NCBI RefSeq assembly: GCF_029894125.1
Contig: NZ_JARXYZ010000048.1
Span: 1-50,549 of the forward strand
Source of the DNA: Kitasatospora sp. MAA19
Lineage (GTDB): Bacteria; Actinomycetota; Actinomycetes; Streptomycetales; Streptomycetaceae
Direction of reading: 5' to 3'
Length of the DNA stretch: 50,549 nucleotides
Position 1 is the stretch's first letter; every line of letters starts with the position of its first letter. The translations under genes and the position numbers were made by a program. Positions 1 to 7,885 of the stretch are shown piece after piece. The notes under the pieces were generated by a model. It ran no database searches and was not told the DNA's origin. It worked only from the letters and a program-made list of their open reading frames with translations.

Positions 1-27
1 CCTGTGGGAGAGTAGGACGCCGCCGAA
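1..27 (+). rRNA. rrf: 5S rRNA, 3' end (partial)
   Basis: The first 27 bases match the conserved 3' end of streptomycete 5S rRNA (GTGGGAGAGTAGGACGCCGC followed by CGAAC). The rest lies before the window. A strong terminator follows at once, as expected for the end of an rRNA operon. The match is from memory of the conserved sequence, not an alignment. Confidence 0.85.
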
Positions 28-38
28 CAATCATTCAC

Positions 39-76
39 AGAGAACCCCCATCCGGGAAACCGGATGGGGGTTCTCT
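39..76 (+). terminator. rRNA operon terminator
   Basis: A perfect 17-bp stem (39-55 pairing with 60-76) closes on a GAAA tetraloop, twelve bases after the 5S rRNA end. The stem is long and GC-rich with no clear U tract, as is usual for actinobacterial terminators. Confidence 0.9.
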
Positions 77-389
77 GCATTTCCGGGCCGGAATCGGAGC
101 CGGGGTGCGGCGATGACTCCGGGGGAGAGGCTGGTCCAGGCGCGGCTGGAGCGGAGCCGGTCCGGGGAGATCGCACCGCGCGGGCGTGCACAGGGTGTTG
201 ACGGCTCGTCGACGCGTGGGGGTCGTGGGGTGGGAATGGCTTGAGTCGAGCGTGATTCATAAGATGGCAAGTCAGTAGTTATTTGCCGGTGTCATGATCT
301 GCGGAGGGCGCCCAGGACCAGGGCGCGCCCGTGGATCCGGGCCGGTCCCTGGATTCACTCCGGTCCTCGGGCTTGATTCAGGGGGAACC
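77..389. other. Intergenic region between rRNA operon and kinase gene
   Basis: I see no convincing gene here. The 3' part (about 240-292) is unusually AT-rich for this DNA and probably holds the kinase promoter, but no -35/-10 pair with good spacing stands out. An in-frame ATG at 294 would lengthen the kinase by 32 residues lacking any kinase-like sequence. Confidence 0.5.
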
Positions 390-2237
390 ATGCATGGCAC
401 CGTGCTCGCCGACCGCTACCGGCTGGTGGACTGGCTGGGCGGTGGGTCGATGGGCGACGTGTGGCTGGCCGAGGACGAGGTCCTGGGCCGCCGGGTGGCG
501 GTCAAGGTGGTGAAGCCGGCCCTGCTGGACGAGTCCGGCTTCGCCGAGCGCTTCCACGACGAGGCCCGCGTCATGGCGCAGCTGCGGCACCCGGGCATCG
601 TCGGCGTGTACGACTACGGGCACAGCGTCGCGGACGGGCAGCGCTCGGTCGGCTACCTGGTCATGGAACTGATCGAGGGGGAGCCGCTCAGCGCCGTGCT
701 GGAGCGCCGCGGCGCCCTGCCGGTGGCGGAGACCCTCCGGACGGCGCTCCAGGTCCTGGAGGCGTTGGAGGCCGCGCACGAGTCGGGAGTGGTCCACCGG
801 GACATCAAGCCGGCCAACCTGATGGTCCGTGCCGACCGGACGGTGATCGCGGACTTCGGCATCGCCCGGCCCGGCTGCGACGCCCGGCTGACCGTACCGG
901 GGGTGGTGCTCGGCACCGCCGCCTACCAGGCGCCGGAACAGGCCTCCATCGGGACGGTCACCGCCTCGGCGGACCTCTACGCACTCGGCGTCGTCCTTTA
1001 CGAATGCCTCGCCGGGAGGCTGCCCTTCGACGGGGAGACCGCCCTTGAGGTGATCCTCAAGCACCTGACGGAGCCTCCGCCGCCGCTTCCCGAGGACGTG
1101 CCCGCGCCGGTTCGGTCGCTGGTCGAGCGGGCGATGGCCAAGGAACCCGGCGAGCGTTGGCCCGACGCGGCGACGATGGCCGCAGCGGTACGGGACGCCC
1201 TTACACCGGTCGGGGAGAAGGCGCCGCCGACCCCGGACCGGCCCCGGCAGGTCGCCGGACGCGCACCGCGGGTCGGGCTCCGCCTGCGCAGGCTGATCGG
1301 GGTGACGGCGCTGTCGCTGCTCTGCATGGCCGGGGCCGCCGGAGCGACGGTGATCCCGCCCGACCAGGACGGCGCGCCGGACAGCACCGTCGTCGCCGGG
1401 CCGAAGGCCGGCCTCGCGGGGTCGGGCGATCCCTCGCCGGTGGAGGTCGCCCGCCCGCTCGCCGAACAGCAGCCCGCCCAGACGGCGGTTCCGGTGCCGT
1501 CGGCCGGACCGGGAGCGGGTGAAAGTCCCACGCCCGGCGCCGAGCCCGAACCGGTCGCCGGGCGGACCCCCGCCGCGCCGCCCGTCCGGCCCGGTGCGCC
1601 CGACTCCGCCTCCACTGCGCCCGCCGGCGGCCAGAACCCCACCGCACCCGCGCCGACCTCCGCCGCGCCGCCCGTCCGGCCCGGTGCGCCCGACTCCGCC
1701 TCCACTGCGCCCGCCGGCGGCCAGAACCCCGCCACGTCCGCGCCGACCTCCGCCGTCCCGTCCCAGCCCGCCTCCCGCGAACCGGCCACGCCCACGGCGT
1801 CGGCGACGGCGGCGCAGCCCACCCAGCAGCCGAAGCCGCAGCTGCCCACCATGGTGCAGATCAGCGGCACCGACGGCGCGCTGGACAATTCCCAATCCAG
1901 GGACCAGGACGGCAACGAGGTCGACACCTACGTCGTCAACGGCACGCTGGCGCAGACGTGGCGGCTGGAGAAGGTGGCCGAGGGGACGTACCTCCTGCGC
2001 AACGGCTCCAGCAACTTCGCCAAGGTGCTGGATCTGGACTGGAAGACCGGGCGGGTGCAGATCTGGACGAATCCGCCGGGCGCCGACAACCAGGCCTGGT
2101 CCTTCGTGCCGGTTCAGGGCGGCTACCAGATCGTCAACTTCTGGAACAAGGGCTGTCTGACGTCCGACGGGATCGCCCACATGGCCAGAGTGGCGGCCTG
2201 CTCGAACGCGGCGAACCAGGTGTGGACGCTCTCCTGA
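390..2237 (+). CDS. Membrane Ser/Thr protein kinase with extracellular ricin-type lectin domain
   Basis: PASTA-less PknB-like receptor kinase of 615 aa. The kinase domain (about 8-270) has the glycine loop GGGSMG at 17-22, the ATP lysine K39, HRDIKPANLM at 136-145 with catalytic D138, DFG at 155-157 and APE at 181-183, so it should be active. One membrane span lies near 302-321. A Pro/Ala/Thr-rich stalk containing a duplicated 30-residue unit leads to a C-terminal beta-trefoil (ricin-like) region with three Q-x-W motifs, probably outside the cell and binding carbohydrate. I chose the ATG at 390 because a GGGGG ribosome site lies just upstream and the kinase fold starts at once. The gene stands alone after the rRNA operon. 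Ligand and substrates cannot be read from the sequence. Confidence 0.9.
   Translation: MHGTVLADRYRLVDWLGGGSMGDVWLAEDEVLGRRVAVKVVKPALLDESGFAERFHDEARVMAQLRHPGIVGVYDYGHSVADGQRSVGYLVMELIEGEPLSAVLERRGALPVAETLRTALQVLEALEAAHESGVVHRDIKPANLMVRADRTVIADFGIARPGCDARLTVPGVVLGTAAYQAPEQASIGTVTASADLYALGVVLYECLAGRLPFDGETALEVILKHLTEPPPPLPEDVPAPVRSLVERAMAKEPGERWPDAATMAAAVRDALTPVGEKAPPTPDRPRQVAGRAPRVGLRLRRLIGVTALSLLCMAGAAGATVIPPDQDGAPDSTVVAGPKAGLAGSGDPSPVEVARPLAEQQPAQTAVPVPSAGPGAGESPTPGAEPEPVAGRTPAAPPVRPGAPDSASTAPAGGQNPTAPAPTSAAPPVRPGAPDSASTAPAGGQNPATSAPTSAVPSQPASREPATPTASATAAQPTQQPKPQLPTMVQISGTDGALDNSQSRDQDGNEVDTYVVNGTLAQTWRLEKVAEGTYLLRNGSSNFAKVLDLDWKTGRVQIWTNPPGADNQAWSFVPVQGGYQIVNFWNKGCLTSDGIAHMARVAACSNAANQVWTLS
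1571..1750 (+). repeat. 90-bp tandem duplication in the kinase stalk
   Basis: Two 90-bp units (1571-1660 and 1661-1750) are nearly identical, differing mainly around 1641-1647 versus 1731-1737. They encode two 30-residue Pro/Ala-rich stalk segments. The close identity indicates a recent in-frame duplication that lengthens the linker to the lectin domain. Confidence 0.9.
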
Positions 2238-2316
2238 GCCGACGGACCGGCAACTGGACGAAGCGCGCCCTCCGGGGGAGCACACCGGGAGCCGAACGCA
2301 ACCTCCGGACCGGGGG

Positions 2317-5286
2317 TCACGCCGGCAGCCAGGACGGCCACTGCCGGCGGGGCCGGTCGGCGGGCCGGCCGAGGCCGATCAGGGCGTGCAGCCGGTCGGC
2401 TTCGGGGGAGCCGATGGCGGCCAGGATGTCGTAGGCCTCCGACCGGCACGCCCGGGCCGCGTCCTCGGTGGCATCGCGGTCGGCGAGCGCGTCACCGAGC
2501 GCCGCCAGGGCCAGCCCCCGCCCCCGGCGGTCGCCGTCGAGCGTCAGCACCTCGACCGCCCGGTCGGCCGCCTCCACCGCCTCGTCGCTGCGGCCGACGG
2601 CGCGCAGCGACTCGGTGAGCCGCAGGAGCGTACGGCCCGTCCGGCGCCGGTCGTCCGGCCGCAGCAGGGCGAGGGCGCCGCGGTGGTGGCGCAGGGCCTG
2701 CTCGAACTCGCCGCGGTCGTGGGCGATCGTCCCCAACGAGTCGAGGGCGAGCGCCTGGAGCTCGTGGTCGGCGAGGTGGTGGCAGATCAGCAGGGACTGG
2801 TCGACGACGCGGACCGCCGCCTCGAACCGGCCGAGTTCGGTGAACGCGCCGGCCAGGTTGAGCAGTTCGCCCGCCACCGAGCGCCGGTCGCCGAGCCGCT
2901 CCCAGACCGAGATCGCCGCCGTGAAGCCGTCGACCGCGTCGCCCGGCCGACCGGCCTGGACGAACAGGGCGGCCAGCGAGGCGTGGGCCAGGGCGAGCAG
3001 CGGACCCGGCAGGTCGTGGGCGGTGCACAGGTCGCGGGACCTGAGCAACTCGCCGAGGGCCGCGGGTTCGGAGCCGACCTCGGTCAGCAGCCGTCCGAGC
3101 ACCAGCCGGGCCCTGACCTCGGCCGTTCGGTCGCCCTGCCGGACGGCGGCCTGAAGCAGGACCTTGGCCGCGTGTCCCAGCGGCCGGGTGGCCTGGCCGG
3201 TCTCGCACAACAGGCTGCACCCGAGCAGCAGTTCGGCCACCAGATCGAGCCGGGTCGGCTCGTGGAGCCCGGCGTACTGGCCGACCAGGGCGCCGATGCC
3301 GTGGTACTCGCCGCGACCGCGGGCCACCGCACGGGAGTCGGGAGCGTGCAGCGCACCGGCGCCGGGCAGGGCCGCGCGGGTGGCGGACGGGCCGAGGGCC
3401 GCGATGGTCTCGGCGTGGTGGCGGATCGCCAGGCGGGTGAGGACGGCGGCCGGGCGGTCCGCCTCCGCCTGCGCGTCCGAGCTCGCCGTCGTATCCGGGG
3501 TGAGCCGCTGGGCGAAGGCGCGCAGCAGGTCGTGGAACCGGTAACGGTCCGGTGGCGCGGTCTCCAGCATCGAGCAGTCGACCAGTGACTCGGCCAGCTC
3601 CTCGGCCGCGTGCTCGGGCAGGCCGAGCACCGCCGCCACCGCGCCCGGCGACAGATCGGGCACGTCCGGCACCGCCAACAGCCGGAAGGCGCGAGCCTGA
3701 TCGGATGTCAGCTGGTCGTAGCCGAAGCGGAACGCCGACTCGACGGCGAGGTCCCCGGTGCGCAGCACATCCAGTCGGAGACGATTCTCGGACAGCTTGT
3801 CGAGCAGCCGGGCCATGCTCCAGTCCGGCCGGCAGGCGAGGCGGGCGGCGAGGATGCGCACGGCCAACGGGAGATGGCCGCAGAGCCGGACGAGTTCCCC
3901 GGCCGTGTCCGGCTCGGCCCGCAGCCTCTGCTCGCCGACCACCTGGCCGAGCAGGCCGAGGGCCTCCTCCGGGGCGAAGGCCGGCAGCTCGACGACGTGC
4001 GCGTTGGGAAGTGAACCGAGCCTGGCCCGGCTGGTGACGAGCACAGCGCAGCCGGGCCGGCCGGGCAGCAGCGGCCTGATCTGTTCGGCGTCCCGGGCGT
4101 TGTCGAGAACCACCAGCACACGTCGGCCGGAGAGTAGTGAGCGGAACTGGGCGGATCGTTCGGCCGGCCCGACGGGCAGCGTGTCCGCCGGCACGCCGAG
4201 GGCGCGGAGGAAGGCGCCCAACACCTCCTCGGGCGGGGTCGGGTGGCCGTCGGCCCCGTGCAGGTCGACGTAGAGCTGGCCGTCGGGGAAGTCGGCGGCC
4301 AGCCCGTGCGCGACATGGACGGCCAGGGCCGTCTTGCCCACGCCGCCCAAGCCCGACACGGTCGCCACGGGCACGGTGCGGGGGGCGAGCAGGACGGTCC
4401 GCAGCGCCTCGGTCTGCGCCTCGCGGCCGGTGAAGTCGGCGAGGTCGGCCGGGACCTGGGTCGGCGGTGCCGGCGGCTGGTACGGCGGGCGGGCCGCGGC
4501 GGTGCCGGTACGGGGTGCTGAGGGGGCCAGGAGAGCGGGCGTCACGAGAGTGGCGTCGGCCACCAGGATCCGGCGCTGCAACTCGCGCAGACCGGGCCCG
4601 GCGGCGACGCCGAGCTGTGCCTGCAGCCGCCGGTCCGTAGTGCGGTACACACTCAGCGCCTCGGCCTGCCGGCCGGCCCGGTAGAGGGCGAGCATCAGCA
4701 GCTCGGAGAACCGTTCCCTGAGCGGGTGTTCGGCCGCGACCGCGGTCAGTTCGGCGACGGCCTCGCCGGACGGTCCGGCCTCGACCTCGGCCTCCAGGCA
4801 CGACTCCAGGACGGTCACCCGGCGTTCGGCCCACTCGCCGCGCTGCCGCTCGGCATAGGGGCCGGGGAGCCCGGACATCGGCTCGCCCTGCCAGAGGGCC
4901 AGCACCGAGCGGAGCGTGGCGGCGGCGTGGGCGTGCTCCCCGGCGCCGCGGAGTTCCTTCGCCTCGCCGACGAGCTCCTCGCAGCGGTCGATGTCCAGTC
5001 CCCCGGGGTCCACGGTGAGCAGGTAGCCCCCGCCGAGCGAGGTCAGCGCGGTGGGCCCGAGGATGCGGCGCAGGCGGTGGACGTACGTCCGGATCACGGC
5101 CGTGGGCTTGGCGGGCGGATCCTCGCCCCACAGGTCGTCGACGAGTTGACCGAGCGACACGGTGTGGTTGGCCCTCAGCAGCAGCGAGAGGAGCAGGCTC
5201 CGCTGTTGCGGTGACCCGAGCGCGAGCTCGCCGCCGTCCCGCCACCCCCGCACCGGTCCCAGCACCGCGAACCGCAACTCACCCAC
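2317..5286 (-). CDS. SARP-family regulator with NB-ARC and TPR domains (SARP1, AfsR-like)
   Basis: AfsR-type transcriptional regulator of 989 aa. Residues 1-100 form the OmpR-like winged helix, about 100-245 the bacterial transcriptional activation domain, about 280-560 an NB-ARC/STAND ATPase with Walker A GLGGVGKT at 312-319 and a VLVVLDNARD Walker B, and about 650-960 TPR-like helical repeats. Such proteins bind direct repeats at promoters of antibiotic or developmental genes, with ATP and TPR ligands controlling activity. The GTG start has GGGGA six bases upstream. The gene is convergent with the kinase and divergent from the PadR pair. Its target cannot be identified; no biosynthetic cluster adjoins it. 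Confidence 0.92.
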   Translation of the reverse strand: MGELRFAVLGPVRGWRDGGELALGSPQQRSLLLSLLLRANHTVSLGQLVDDLWGEDPPAKPTAVIRTYVHRLRRILGPTALTSLGGGYLLTVDPGGLDIDRCEELVGEAKELRGAGEHAHAAATLRSVLALWQGEPMSGLPGPYAERQRGEWAERRVTVLESCLEAEVEAGPSGEAVAELTAVAAEHPLRERFSELLMLALYRAGRQAEALSVYRTTDRRLQAQLGVAAGPGLRELQRRILVADATLVTPALLAPSAPRTGTAAARPPYQPPAPPTQVPADLADFTGREAQTEALRTVLLAPRTVPVATVSGLGGVGKTALAVHVAHGLAADFPDGQLYVDLHGADGHPTPPEEVLGAFLRALGVPADTLPVGPAERSAQFRSLLSGRRVLVVLDNARDAEQIRPLLPGRPGCAVLVTSRARLGSLPNAHVVELPAFAPEEALGLLGQVVGEQRLRAEPDTAGELVRLCGHLPLAVRILAARLACRPDWSMARLLDKLSENRLRLDVLRTGDLAVESAFRFGYDQLTSDQARAFRLLAVPDVPDLSPGAVAAVLGLPEHAAEELAESLVDCSMLETAPPDRYRFHDLLRAFAQRLTPDTTASSDAQAEADRPAAVLTRLAIRHHAETIAALGPSATRAALPGAGALHAPDSRAVARGRGEYHGIGALVGQYAGLHEPTRLDLVAELLLGCSLLCETGQATRPLGHAAKVLLQAAVRQGDRTAEVRARLVLGRLLTEVGSEPAALGELLRSRDLCTAHDLPGPLLALAHASLAALFVQAGRPGDAVDGFTAAISVWERLGDRRSVAGELLNLAGAFTELGRFEAAVRVVDQSLLICHHLADHELQALALDSLGTIAHDRGEFEQALRHHRGALALLRPDDRRRTGRTLLRLTESLRAVGRSDEAVEAADRAVEVLTLDGDRRGRGLALAALGDALADRDATEDAARACRSEAYDILAAIGSPEADRLHALIGLGRPADRPRRQWPSWLPA

Positions 5287-5325
5287 CAGCTGTCCCCATC
5301 CACCCGCAAACGAACCCCCCGGCGA

Positions 5326-5357
5326 ATGATACCGACCGCATCACCCCTGGTCAGGGG
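5326..5357 (-). promoter_or_regulatory. Putative SARP1 promoter with palindromic operator over the -35
   Basis: On the minus strand CTGACC (5354-5349) and TATCAT (5331-5326) are separated by 17 bp, a good sigma-70-type promoter about 40 bp upstream of the SARP1 start. The -35 lies inside the perfect palindrome CCCCTG-GT-CAGGGG (5344-5357), so a bound protein would block it. The binder may be SARP1 itself or the divergent PadR; this is inference. Confidence 0.5.
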
Positions 5358-5549
5358 GTTGCCCTCGGCACCTGGATGCCGTTGACGCAGGTCGGCGGGC
5401 TGATGCCGGGGAGCCGGACGGCGTGGAAGGGCTCCTGGCGGCGGGCGCGGGCGCGGGCATGGGCGTCGGGCGGCGCGGGCGCAGGTGCGGGCGTTCGTGG
5501 TGGGGCCGGTCGCGTTGAGACGGTCCGGCGGGGTGACTATCGTCGTGGG

Positions 5550-5888
5550 GTGAGTGAGCGTGTGATGCAAGAGCCCACCTTGATGGTGTTGACCGCCCTC
5601 GCGGATGCACCCCGGCATGGGTACGCCATTGCGCAGGAGGTCAAAGCGATGACGGGCGGCCGTGTCTCGTTGCGTACGGGCGCCCTGTACGGGGCCCTGG
5701 ACCGCCTGCTGGCCGACGGCCTGATCGACATCGAGCGCGAGGAGATCGTCGACGGCCGGGCCCGGCGGATCTTCACCCTGTCCTCGTCGGGGCGGGAGCG
5801 GCTGGCGGTGGAGGCCGAGCGGCTGGCGGCGGCGGCGAAGGAGGCCACTCGCCGCCTGTCCGTCGCGCAGCCGCCGGCGGCCACATGA
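5550..5888 (+). CDS. PadR-family transcriptional regulator
   Basis: Small winged-helix repressor of 112 aa. It has the PadR signature: an N-terminal helix followed by RHGYAIAQEV, then LRTGALYGALDRLLADGLI in the recognition wing, and a short dimerisation helix. I chose the GTG at 5550 because family members often begin MSERVMQEP; the ATG at 5565, with GGGGTGAG about ten bases upstream, is an equally possible start. The gene overlaps the next by 4 bp (ATGA), so the two are translationally coupled. PadR genes coupled to a membrane protein gene are common in actinobacteria, where the repressor usually controls its own operon in response to small molecules. Confidence 0.9.
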   Translation: MSERVMQEPTLMVLTALADAPRHGYAIAQEVKAMTGGRVSLRTGALYGALDRLLADGLIDIEREEIVDGRARRIFTLSSSGRERLAVEAERLAAAAKEATRRLSVAQPPAAT

Positions 5889-6787
5889 TCGAGCACGTGC
5901 TGCGGCTCTATCCCGCTGCCTACCGACGGGCCCATGGTGGGGAGATCGTCGCGACCTTTCGCGAGATGACCGCGGGCGAGCCGCTGGGTTCGCGGCTGCG
6001 GGAGGGTGCCGGTCTGGCGGCGCACGCGGTGAGGATGCGGATGGGGCTGGGGTCGGCGGCTTCCGTCGCGAAGGTTCTCGGTCTGGCGTACCCCTTCGCC
6101 CTGGCCGCCTCGGCCGCCGCCTGCGGCCTGCACCTGCTGCGCTGGTACGCCGCCTTCGTCTCCTCGCCCACCCCGTGGAGGACGCAGCTCGGGGTCGATC
6201 TGGAGGGGGCGTGGGGTGCGCTGCTCGTCTCGTCGCTGGTCGTGTTCGCGGGAGCGGCGGCGGCGTTGGCCGGCCGCTGGCGGGTGGGGGTGCCCTGCAC
6301 GGTGGCCGGGCTGCTCTCCTTCGCGGTGGCCGTGGTGGTCAGCGGGCCGGCGTTCGGTGACCCGGTCGTCACTCCGGCCGCGATGGTCCTGGCGGCGGCC
6401 GTGGTGCTCGCCTGCCCGCCGGACCGGCGGGTGGAGAGCGTCGCGGCGGGGCGGGCGGGCCTGGCCGGTGCCGTGATCGCGCTCGTGGTCGTGCCACGGG
6501 CGGCCGTCGACGCGCACGGCGTGCCGTGGGTCAGTACCGACTACGGGTGCTGGCCGCTGCTCGTCCTCGCCGCGACCGGCGTCGCGCTGACCTGGCTCAG
6601 CGGATCACGAGGCGGTCGCGAGCTGGCGGCCATGGCCCTGTCGTCCCCGCCCCTGCTCGCCCACGCGTACACCGTGGCGTGGGGCGAGGCGGCTGTTGTC
6701 GCGGGTGTGGTGGCCGCATGGCCGGTCACTGCGGCGATCGCCCGTCTTGCCGGCCGCCTGAAGCGGGCCGGACGCCCCCTCCTCTGA
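5885..6787 (+). CDS. PadR-associated multispan membrane protein
   Basis: Protein of 300 aa of unknown function. The N-terminus (LRLYPAAYRRAHGGEIVATF) resembles the cytoplasmic helical segment found in PadR-partner membrane proteins. About six hydrophobic segments follow from residue ~58 onward. The start overlaps the padR stop by 4 bp, so it should be made with PadR and may be its target or sensor. No enzymatic motif is visible. The stop codon lies in the first unit of a CCTCTGA triplet repeat. Confidence 0.8.
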   Translation: MIEHVLRLYPAAYRRAHGGEIVATFREMTAGEPLGSRLREGAGLAAHAVRMRMGLGSAASVAKVLGLAYPFALAASAAACGLHLLRWYAAFVSSPTPWRTQLGVDLEGAWGALLVSSLVVFAGAAAALAGRWRVGVPCTVAGLLSFAVAVVVSGPAFGDPVVTPAAMVLAAAVVLACPPDRRVESVAAGRAGLAGAVIALVVVPRAAVDAHGVPWVSTDYGCWPLLVLAATGVALTWLSGSRGGRELAAMALSSPPLLAHAYTVAWGEAAVVAGVVAAWPVTAAIARLAGRLKRAGRPLL

Positions 6788-6801
6788 CCTCTGACCTCTG
6801 A
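6781..6801 (+). repeat. CCTCTGA x3 tandem repeat at the gene end
   Basis: Three perfect 7-bp copies, the first containing the stop codon of the membrane protein gene. Because 7 is not a multiple of 3, the repeat places a TGA in every forward reading frame. Confidence 0.9.
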
Positions 6802-6862
6802 CCGGCCTGTCGAGGTCGAGCATCCACACGGGTGCGACGAGTGGCGTCCATCGCCGGCCCAT

Positions 6863-6898
6863 TAGTCCGTTTGACGTAGCATTCCGCTCGACGGACTA
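6863..6898 (+). promoter_or_regulatory. Inverted-repeat operator/promoter upstream of the DUF4184 gene
   Basis: A perfect inverted repeat TAGTCCGT (6863-6870) and ACGGACTA (6891-6898) brackets two 11-bp direct repeats, TCCGTTTGACG (6866-6876) and TCCGCTCGACG (6883-6893), 17 bp apart. TTGACG at 6871 and TAGCAT at 6877 could supply promoter elements. The layout suggests a dimeric regulator (MarR/HxlR-like) controlling the gene at 6924; the regulator is not identified. Confidence 0.5.
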
Positions 6899-6923
6899 TT
6901 GGGTCCTGTGCGAGAGGAGACTC

Positions 6924-7793
6924 ATGCCGTTCACCCTGTCCCACCCCGCGGCCGTACTGCCGTTGCTGCGGCCGCCCTTCAGCCGGACCGCACTGGTGGC
7001 CGGAGCCGTCGCACCGGACCTGCCCTACGTCGTCGTCGCCACGGGCCTGCCCGTCAGTGCGCAGTCCTGGTACGAACCCTTCGTCAACGCCACGACCACG
7101 CACGGCGCGTCGGGGGCCGTCACCGTCACCCTGCCGTACGCCCTCAGCCTGTGCGGACTGGTCCGGGCCGGCCGTCGCCCGCTGGCGTCCCTGCTGCCGG
7201 TGCCCGTCGCCCCGTCGCGGCCCCGGACCGCCGGCACGCTGGTACGGCGGGCCGGGTGGATCGTGCTGTCCGCCCTGATCGGCATCGCCACGCACCTGGT
7301 CTGGGATGCCTTCACCCACCACGACGGCTTCGTGGTCACCCGGGCGCCCTGGCTCAACTCCACGCTGGTGGGTGGCCTCACCTGGGCGCGGGCGCTGCAG
7401 CACGCGAGCACGATCGGCGGCCTGGCCGCCATCGCGGTGTACGCGTGGCGCAGGCGGGCCCGCCGTGAGGGTCAAGGTCGCGCGAGGCCCGACAGCGCAA
7501 CACGGCGCCCTGTCCTCCTCGCCATGGCCCTGGTCGCGGTCGTCGGAGCCGTCGCCCACGCCTGGTGGTGGCTGGCCGGCCCGGAGGCGGTGGCCACCGG
7601 GCTGCCGCTGGGCATCGTGATCGAAGGGGTGCTGTCCGACGCCGCGAAAGGCGCGGGCGCCGGTCTGATCGGCGGCCTGACCCTGTACGTCGTCGTGTGG
7701 TGGATCCGGCGCGCCGTCACGGCAACCCGCCCCCGCAGGAGCGGAGTCGGCTCCGGGTACGAGGATGCCCCGCGGGCGAACAGCGCCGCCTGA
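6924..7793 (+). CDS. DUF4184 family membrane protein
   Basis: Protein of 289 aa that begins MPFTLSHPAAVLPLLR, the hallmark opening of DUF4184 proteins, with conserved His and Pro near the N-terminus and APDLPYV at about 32-38. THLVWDAFTHHDGFV (about 117-131) adds the His/Asp-rich motif shared with the YdjM-like metal-dependent hydrolase superfamily. About five transmembrane helices are visible. Function is unknown. The start is well supported by GAGAGGAGA five bases upstream. The gene is preceded by its own operator-like repeats and followed by SARP2 in the same direction, 92 bp away, so read-through is possible. Confidence 0.85.
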   Translation: MPFTLSHPAAVLPLLRPPFSRTALVAGAVAPDLPYVVVATGLPVSAQSWYEPFVNATTTHGASGAVTVTLPYALSLCGLVRAGRRPLASLLPVPVAPSRPRTAGTLVRRAGWIVLSALIGIATHLVWDAFTHHDGFVVTRAPWLNSTLVGGLTWARALQHASTIGGLAAIAVYAWRRRARREGQGRARPDSATRRPVLLAMALVAVVGAVAHAWWWLAGPEAVATGLPLGIVIEGVLSDAAKGAGAGLIGGLTLYVVVWWIRRAVTATRPRRSGVGSGYEDAPRANSAA

Positions 7794-7885
7794 GGCCGGA
7801 CGGCGGCGCCGAGGTGGCGCCGGAATCCGGAACAACTCGTAGCGTTGGACGGAGAGTTCGGAGCCTGGCCGGAGAAGGGGAACAC

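Noticed and set aside
378..2285. Long open frame on the minus strand opposite the kinase gene (635 codons)
   Set aside because: It is an antisense shadow of GC-rich coding DNA: Arg/Gly-rich translation, no domains, no ribosome site. The forward frame has all kinase motifs.
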